64,000 bases of DNA from Dromiciops gliroides (taxonomy: Eukaryota > Chordata > Mammalia > Microbiotheria > Microbiotheriidae), in assembly GCF_019393635.1 (NCBI RefSeq), contig NC_057862.1:478892669-478956668 (forward strand). The letters run 5' to 3'. How positions within the stretch are numbered: the first letter of the stretch is position 1; each line of letters starts with the position of its first letter. The notes below the pieces were generated by a model. That model did no database searches. It was given only the letters and a program-made list of their open reading frames with translations, and was not told the origin of the DNA. A program made the translations under genes and the position numbers. Positions 57,703 through 64,000 of this stretch are shown here, in pieces.

Positions 57703-57955
57703 GAAACTGGATGACACAATGGATAGCACACTGGGTCTGGAGTCAGGGAGACCTGAGCTCAAATTCAGCTTCAGACTGACTATTTATGTGACCCTGGGCA
57801 AATCGCTCAACTTCTTCCTACCTTAATTTCCTCAGCTGTAAAATGGAGATAATAAAAATAACACCTACTTCTCAGAGTGGTTGTGAAGATTAAATGAGAC
57901 AATATTTGTAAAGTATCTGGCACATAGTAGAAACTTAATAAATGCATATTTCCTT
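57703..57955 (+). mobile_element. MIR/THER1-type CORE-SINE nested in L3
   Basis: Head GATGACACAATGGATAGCACAC, core ATTTATGTGACCCTGGGC, CTGTAAAATGGAGATAATAA, L2-like end TCTGGCACATAGTAG..CTTAATAAATGC. Confidence 0.72.
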
Positions 57956-57982
57956 ACTTCCAAAGCATTCTGCCTCACTTTT

Positions 57983-58126
57983 TTGGGGGGGAGGGGGGCT
58001 TAAGTGACTTGCCCAGGGTCACATGGCTAGTAAGTGTCAAGTGTCTGAGGCCGGATTTGAACTCAGGTCCTCCTGAATCCAAGGTTGGGTGCTTTATTCA
58101 CTGCACCACCTAGCTGCCCCTCACCA
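57983..58126 (-). mobile_element. WSINE1-like SINE nested in L3
   Basis: Subfamily II with a G-rich replaced tail region (GGGGGGGAGGGGGGC in place of GCAGGGCAATGGGGG). CCTCACTTTT is at 57973 and 58127. Confidence 0.86.
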
Positions 58127-58504
58127 CCTCACTTTTGAATATCTTCAATTGTTAGGACATTTTTCTTACATGAACATTAAAGCTGCCTTTCAGCAACTTC
58201 CATGCATTACTCCTCATTCTGTACCCAAAGGGCCAAGCAGAAAAAGTAGAATTCTTCTTTCATTCAGTAACTCTCATGCCCTCTCTTTATCTCCTTGTCT
58301 CTAGGCCAAATGTCCCTAGTTGTTTCAGTGATCTTCCTATGACATGTTCTCTAGTCCCTTTCCTTGCTAGTCTTTTTCCTCTTGATGTGCTCTAGCTTGA
58401 CCTTGCTAAAGTTTTATGCCTGGAACTGAATATATGATTGCAGTTGTGGCTTAGCTCTTCTGGAGAGAGCTAAGTATGTTCTTTATACTGATGAAGAAAG
58501 TCCA

Positions 58505-58875
58505 TAGGATCCTAGGTTTAGAGCTGGAATCAGTCAGCAAATAAGCCTTTATTAAGGACCTGCTGCTGTATGTGCCAGGCACTGTGCCTTGCTCTGAGAA
58601 TAGCAAGACAGAAGTGAACCAGCTTCTGACCTCAATGAGCTTACAGCTCAATGGCAGAGACATGGATACAAATGAATAGATGCAAATGACATACAGAATA
58701 AAGACAAGGTAATTTTTTAAAATGGGGAAACACTAGTAGTTGGAGGGTGGGTGGAAATCAGCAGAGGCCTCATTTGGAATTTGGGCTAATCTTGACAAGA
58801 AAGCAGGATTGAAAAGGGTAGAGTTGAGTTGGGAGGGCATTTTTGGTATACAGGACAGGTACAAAGGCATGGAGA
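58505..58875 (-). mobile_element. L2 LINE 3' region
   Basis: AATAAGCCTTTATTAAGGACC, TGTGCCAGGCACTGTGCC, AATGAGCTTACAGCTCAATGG, GGTACAAAGGCATGGAG. Confidence 0.67.
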
Positions 58876-58879
58876 TAGA

Positions 58880-59045
58880 TAGTATCTTAGATATTATCTA
58901 GTCCAGCTTCCTTATTTTATGGAGGAAGAAAGTGAGGCCTAGAATTGAAGTGATTTTTCCAGGGTGTCATGTGTAATGAGGAACAGAGCTGGCATCCCAA
59001 CCCAGATCCTCTGACTTCAAATCCAGCCTTTTTTCCAATTCATCA
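58880..59045 (-). mobile_element. MIR3-type SINE
   Basis: ATTATCTAGTCCAGCTTCC, TATTTTATGGAGGAAGAAAGTGAGG, CCCAACCCAGATCCTCTGAC. Confidence 0.55.
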
Positions 59046-59177
59046 TCTACTTCTGATAAATGAGACCAAAGGAGGTGTCTCTACAAAATCAATCAGGTCA
59101 GGTCAGTCTAGAAAGGGAGATAGAGAACTGAGGTAAATAGCAGCACCCTTGAAAAATGGCACATCAAGAAGGATTGA

Positions 59178-59200
59178 TGGGGGGGGGGGGGGAGGGGGGG
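59178..59200. repeat. G-rich homopolymer run
   Basis: Two G runs separated by one A. Confidence 0.9.
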
Positions 59201-59554
59201 AATCACTGACTATTGAATAACAAAATGAGGGACAGTGGATTTTGTAATGGTAGAAATTCATGCCCGAAGCAGTTAAAATCTATTTCTAGGACATGGTTTT
59301 GAGTTTTATTTTTCTTCCATAGTAGCAGAAATTTCTGCTCTTTTTGGATTTGAGTTATCTTTCAAGATGAAGTGAGCCTGACTCAAAGTAAACTTGTGAA
59401 GCAGGTGACAGTCCTGACCCTATTTTTTCTGCCTTCCAAGGTATTTTCTACTGTTTTGGCCTGAAAGGAACTCAATCTGATAAACTAATTTAAATATAAA
59501 GCATTTAACCTTTCAGGGCCTGAATTTCCTCCTCTGAAAAATGAGGCAGTTAGA

Positions 59555-59965
59555 GGTATTTAGAGGCAGTTAGAGGTATTTAGTCTAGAGAAGAGAAGAC
59601 TTAGGAAAAGACCTTAATAGTGGTCTTCAAATATTTGAAGGACTGTAATGGGCGGGAGGGACTAGATTTATTCAGATTGGCCCCAAAGGGCAGAACAGGG
59701 AGCAATGAGTGGGAATTGAAAGAAGTGAGATTTAGGCTTTGTATGTGAGGAAAAATTTTGTGGAAGTATATATGCTAACTTGAAAGGTGGTAGATTTCCT
59801 CTCTTACAGGAAGTCTTCAAGCAAATGTGGTATTATCACTTGTCAGCTGTGTTCTGGAGGGGATACTTGTTGATGTATAAGTTGGACTAGATGGTTGGCT
59901 TCTGAGATATCTTCCTTTCTGGGATCCTTTCTAACTGAAATCCTATGATTCTGTGACTACATGAT
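59555..59965 (+). mobile_element. L3/CR1 LINE 3' end
   Basis: TCTAGAGAAGAGAAGACTTAGG, TCAAATATTTGAAGGACTGTAATG, GGCAGAACAGGGAGCAATG, GGAAGTCTTCAAGCAAATG, TTGGACTAGATGG, ending CCTATGATTCTGTGA: the full L3 3' order, sense to LTBP1. Confidence 0.78.
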
Positions 59966-59999
59966 CTCTAAGGTACCCTGTAGTTCAAAATCCTCTCCC

Positions 60000-60345
60000 A
60001 AGATATTCTGACTTCAGGATCAAATATAAATGTGTTTGTTTGGCATTTGAAACTCTTCTTCCAACCTGACTCCAGCCTTAATTACATAATACTCCTCTTC
60101 ATGAACTTTATGGTCTAGCCAAGCTAACCATCTTATTTTCTTCACATAAAATATTCTATCTGTCCTCTCCATCCCTTTGCACTGGCTATGCCTCATAACT
60201 TAAATGCTCTCCTTCCTCTCCCCTACCTCTTAGAATCCCTTCATAACCTTGCTCAAGATCCACTTTCACCATGAGATCTATCCTTGTCCCAGTGGTGCTA
60301 GTGCTGCTTCCCTGAACCTCTACAATTTTATCTTATATTTGTTTT
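60000..60345 (+). mobile_element. L2 LINE 3' region
   Basis: CTGACTTCAGGATCAAATATAAA, ATTTGAAACTCTTC, CCATCCCTTTGCACTGGCTATGCC, AGAATCCCTTCATAACC. Confidence 0.68.
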
Positions 60346-61309
60346 TTTAAATATGTTTTGCATTAACCTATACAATCCACATAAGATCTGAGGATTTTCA
60401 TCTCAACTCCTACCCTCACAAGTGAATTGGGCCCTCAGAGCCTAGCTACACTGCCTCCTACACCTAGGGGTGTTTCTCTAATGCCTATGGCTTATACTTC
60501 ACTGGTAGACTTCCTACCAAGGTTGTCAGTTGAGAACCATTTAGTCAGCCACCCTTAAGTAGTATTTTAAAAGGGATATTTAATGTAGTAATACAAAAAG
60601 AAGGGTTGGTACAAAAAATTCCTCTCTTTCCCTCTTGTTTCTACCCGCCAAAGTCTGTAACACATTCTTCCTCTTGTAATATGTGGAATACAAAGTCTAG
60701 GGAGAAGTGGGCTCAGACCTAGAGTACCCTGTGACCAGACACAGTTCCTGATTGCCAGAAGTCCTTTTATCCATTCATGGGGTCCTCAAGAAGCTCCTTT
60801 AGGCATAGTTTCTCTGATAGGCTCCTTATAGAGCCATTGAGTTCAGTCTGTCCATGACATCCAATGATTGGGATACTGCTGCCAGTTGATCTGGAAATGC
60901 CATCTAGAACACCATTGGGAAGATGGGAGCCTCTGCTATCTTAGACACTGATGGGAAGATGGGAGGTCTGATATCCTCTAGACCCTTTTGAAGTCTTTCT
61001 TTTACCCCTCTCCACCCCTCTATCCCCATCCCCATCCCCATCCCCATCCCCATCCCCATTCCTACCCTATCCCCCTGCCCCTTCATTCTCAGGGATGTGC
61101 ATACTCCAGTTTCTAGACAATCCTCAGCATATTAACTTGTTTGATATTTATGGACAACTAGATGATCCCTGCTGCATGTCAAATTTCTTTTGGCTAGTCC
61201 AGTCCACTGAAAATAATTCTTATGTGATTTTATTCTAGTTCTAAGGTCTTTTGATTAATTAATTGAAATCCATTCTCACTTAGTTAAGAACTAAAATGAC
61301 TTACCCCAC
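60346..61309. other. Unassigned DNA with a hexamer repeat
   Basis: (CCCCAT)n at 61024-61060, about six units, giving a spurious Met-Gly frame on the minus strand. Otherwise nothing recognised. Confidence 0.55.
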
Positions 61310-61460
61310 CTACCCTTATGTCTGTATATGTGTGAATTGTCTCCCCATTAGTCCTTAAGATCCTCAAGGACAGAGACTGTTTGATTTTCTGTTTGTATCA
61401 CTAGTGCCCAGCACATAGTAGAGCTAGGATTAGGTACTTAATAAATGATCATTTATTGTT
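61310..61460 (+). mobile_element. L2 LINE 3' terminus
   Basis: TTGTCTCCCCATTAGTCC..CAAGGACAGAGACTGTTTG..GTGCCCAGCACATAGTAG..TACTTAATAAATG. It could be the end of the 60000-60345 copy. Confidence 0.7.
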
Positions 61461-61660
61461 TGATAGGGGCTCTAGAGTTTACAAGACACTTTCCTAATAA
61501 CTTGTCCTTGAGGTAGAATATTATGTATCCCCATTTTATGGATAAAGAAACTGAGCCTCAAAGAGATTAAGTGACTTGTCAGCAGTTACACAGCTAGTAA
61601 GAGTCAGCATCAGGTCACTTGACTCCAAGCCAAACACTTTTCCCACTACATCATGGAGTT
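61461..61660 (-). mobile_element. MIR SINE
   Basis: TCCCCATTTTATGGATAAAGAAACTGAGCC, GATTAAGTGACTTGTCAGCAG, CACAGCTAGTAAGAG. Confidence 0.68.
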
Positions 61661-62499
61661 TTCCCCTTTTTTCTTAGAGCATCGGTAGCTCACAAATGGC
61701 CCCTCTTTGTAGATGAGCATTTTCCGTGTTCCTAGATTTGGCAATGGGAGAGTGCGATGGAGTGATCTTAGGGGAAAATAACAATTTTGTGAGTGGAGAA
61801 AACCCAGGACAAACTTTTGATGTGTCTCTATTTATCTGAATAATATTGTTTAAATAGTTTAATAACTGATTTTTGCTCTTTTAATTTCCTTACTTCCTCT
61901 TTGCAGTTAATCTAGACTACTGAACTTTCTCATACATATATATATATATATGTATGTGTATATATGTATGTATATATGTGTAGATATATATTCCTCATTT
62001 AAAAAAAGAATAATTTTAGAAGCCAGTAACTTTAAATTAGAAACTCTTAGCACATATTTATCACTCAAAATGTACATTTAATTACACAACCTAATTACAT
62101 TTCACGTTTTTGGATAGTTGAAGATATTCAGTTTAAATATATTCAAACACAAGGGAATCATATGTTTGATTATTTTTAAAAATTGTATTTATTTGAGTGT
62201 AAGTGTTTTTCTGTCTTTAGTTTGTTAATCGTTCACATGAATCACTGAGGAAGTTGATTTGCTATGTGCACCCAGTATACAACATTCAACTGATTGCAAC
62301 TTATTTAAATTAGATATGAAGGCTTCGAATGTAAATAAGCTTTAAATTGAAAATAAAATAAATGCAAAATAAGTAGTTTCATCCTTGTGGGTGAAAAACA
62401 ACAGATATTTGCATGCACCTTTCAGGGTCCTTGGAGATTTAATTATTCACTTACTATACAGAAATGACCAAATTCACACTTACTTGTCTTTTTGCAGAA
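61661..62499. other. No gene or recognised repeat
   Basis: AT-rich with a TATG patch near 61935-61990. Confidence 0.45.
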
Positions 62500-63790
62500 T
62501 CATAGAGTCTCAGAATTGGAAGAAACCTTAGAATATATCCACTCCAACCTGTACATAAATTAGAGTCTGCTCTTCATTATATTTAACAAGTGGTCATCAA
62601 ATTTGATTGTACAAGCCTTTATTAAGTGCCTATTAGATGTGAGGTACTCTATAAGATGAAAACAAAACATCCCTTTCCCTTCAGGACCTTCCATTTAGTT
62701 GGTGGTGGGAATAGGGATGGGGAAGCAACATGTCCATAGTGAAGTAAACACACAATCTATATGAAATAAATAAGAAGTGATTTTTTTTTTGAGGGGGAAA
62801 GATAAAGGGCTCAAACAACTGAAATCAGGAAAAGGTCTTTAACTGCGTGGAGGAGCTGGTGGAATTGGAGCTAAGCCTTGAAGTAAGCTTGGGGTTTCAA
62901 AGGGCTAAGATGAGGAGGAAGAGCATTACAAGAATAAGAGGAGAGGGCAGTGCTAAGGTATTGTGATGGAAGCTGAAATATCATTTATGGGGAATAGTAA
63001 AATGTAGAGTGTGTGAGGAGTAATTAGGAATCACCCAGGAAGGATAGTTTGGAGCCAGATTGTTAAGGGCTTTAAATGCTAAGCATAGGAATTTGTATTT
63101 TACCCTAGAGGCCATTGAGTGACTCAAGTTTCTTAAGGAGGGGAGTGACATGGTCACATGTGTGCTTTAAGGTATATAAATTTGGCATCTCCATGGAAGA
63201 TGGATTTGAGTAGGGAGGGACTTGAGACAGAGAGATCAATTATGAGGCTATTTCAGTAGTCCAAGTGAGTAGGGTTGAGGGCCTGAGTTAGGATGGTTTT
63301 GGTGAGTAAATAGAGGAGAGAGATGTGGTCTTATAACCAATAAGATTTGTCCACTGATTGGATGGTGGTGTGAAGTGAAGAGTGAAGAATTGAGGATGAC
63401 TCAGTTTGAGAACCAGGGTAACTGGATGGATGGTCATACTGTTGACTGTAATATGGAAATTAGGATAGAGGGTGGCTTTAATTATTTCTATTTTGGACAT
63501 ACTGGTTTAAGATGCTTATGGAATATTCAAGTGGAGATAGGCCCATGAAGCTGGAGAAGTGTGATTGGAATTCAGCAGAGAGATGAAGGCTAGATATATA
63601 GATCTAGGAGTTTCCTGTGTAGACATGATTATTGAATCCTTCAGAACTGATGAGATTACCAAGAGAAACTTTGCTTGAAGATATCCACTGAGGGAAAAAC
63701 TACTACCTCCCAAGTTGATTAATTCCACTTTTGAATAGTTTTTGGAAGATGTCCTTTATATAACCCTATTGCTAGCTAAATTGAACTGAG
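62500..63790 (-). mobile_element. L3/CR1 LINE split by an L2
   Basis: 62500-62604 (AATCATAGAGTCTCAGAATTGG, TTTAACAAGTGGTCATC) continues at 63673-63790 (TTTGCTTGAAGATATCCACTGAGG, ACTACCTCCCAAG, CCACTTTTGAATAG), exactly the next L3 bases. Confidence 0.68.
62605..63672 (-). mobile_element. L2 LINE, ~1.07 kb, nested in L3
   Basis: 3' end GTACAAGCCTTTATTAAGTGCC, then CAGGACCTTCCATTTAGTTGG, GGGCTTTAAATGCTAAGCA, GGAGTGACATGGTCAC, GGGACTTGAGACAGAGAG, TTTCAGTAGTCCAAG, TTTTGGACATACTGG, ending AACTGATGAGATTACCAAGAG. Confidence 0.78.
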
Positions 63791-64000
63791 GCATGGGAGA
63801 CATATTCTTAGTTGTTAATATTAGTTGAATGCCAACAATGATGTATGTTCTGTGAAAAACAGATGACCTCAAATTAGATTTTCTTTTCCAAAGAGTTAAT
63901 ATTACTGTTTTGTAGTTTATGAGTTTTTTTGTTTCTAAATGCTGTTATAAACCTCAGAGGTATGGCCTGATCTGCCATTTGTAGGTCTTCCTTTTGATTC

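Larger units (their letters stand above)
57600..58500 (-). mobile_element. L3/CR1 LINE split by two SINEs
   Basis: Three pieces in reversed L3 order: 57600-57700 (CACTGACAAGAGGTCATCC, GATAGGGAACTCACAACCTCCC). 57956-57982 (AAAGCATTCTGCCTCACTTTT). 58137-58500 (AATTGTTAGGACATTTTTCTTAC, GGGCCAAGCAGAAAAAG, GTGCTCTAGCTTG, TGCCTGGAACTGAATATATG). Confidence 0.68.
55400..64000 (+). other. LTBP1: LTBP1 intron 2 (5' part)
   Basis: The intron begins with the GTAAGT donor of exon 2 and continues past the window edge. Its content is old MIR3/L2/L3 repeats plus two WSINE1-like insertions. I see no further exon; 55400-56540 holds nothing I can identify. Confidence 0.8.

Noticed and set aside
60904..61086. 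A Met-Gly repeat protein on the minus strand.
   Set aside because: It is the translation of the CCCCAT hexamer repeat.

Overview
This window looks like ordinary euchromatic DNA from a marsupial, probably an Australidelphian one. The evidence is the repeat content: about 24 copies of a young tRNA-derived SINE (WSINE1-like), MAR1-type CORE-SINEs with an RTE-like tail, marsupial-type L1 3' ends, RTE/BovB relics, and an old background of L2, L3/CR1, MIR and MIR3. The DNA is AT-rich and CpG-poor except for one island near 52.9-54.3 kb. I see no bacterial, plasmid or phage character.

The only protein-coding gene I can support is the 5' end of LTBP1 (latent TGF-beta binding protein 1, long isoform) on the + strand. 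A CpG-rich promoter/5'UTR (about 52.9-53.8 kb) holds a perfect CRE palindrome, GC boxes, a candidate 13-codon uORF and a ~100 bp GA microsatellite just before the start. Exon 1 coding is 53810-54324 (signal peptide, basic/proline-rich N-terminus, two serine tracts). Intron 1 is 54325-55328. Exon 2 is 55329-55399 (the cysteine-rich VNVCGGQCC segment). Both junctions are canonical GT/AG and the phases agree (2, then 1). The rest of the window, 55400-64000, is intron 2.

The ~52 kb upstream is gene-free as far as I can read and is built from layered transposons. 1-2.4 kb: L1 3' end, a solo ERV-type LTR, and an L2 copy that took three SINEs at one target site. 4.9-12.9 kb: MAR1, a CR1/L3 reverse-transcriptase relic, L2, L1 and SINEs. 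14.9-15.9 kb: a Tigger1-like internally deleted DNA transposon carrying a SINE. 19-24.9 kb: L1, SINEs, and an L2 copy split by a second LTR. 31-34.9 kb: L1, RTE and L3 relics with SINE insertions. 36-40 kb: L1 and L2 pieces. 42.3-46.7 kb: an RTE copy split by a SINE and an L1, then a longer L1 ORF2 relic. 47-52.6 kb: L2, MIR and MIR3 only. Downstream of exon 2 the intron carries an L3 copy split by a CORE-SINE and a WSINE, a + strand L3, L2 pieces, and an L3 split by a ~1 kb L2.

The window shows no convincing new biological system. The points most worth checking are the triple SINE insertion sharing one target-site duplication, the Tigger1-like element in a marsupial, the 10 kb young-SINE-free zone around the LTBP1 promoter, and the microsatellite-derived features in LTBP1 (GA tract in the 5'UTR, AGC serine tract in the coding sequence). 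Family names for old repeats come from recalled consensus patterns, not a database search, so boundaries are approximate.
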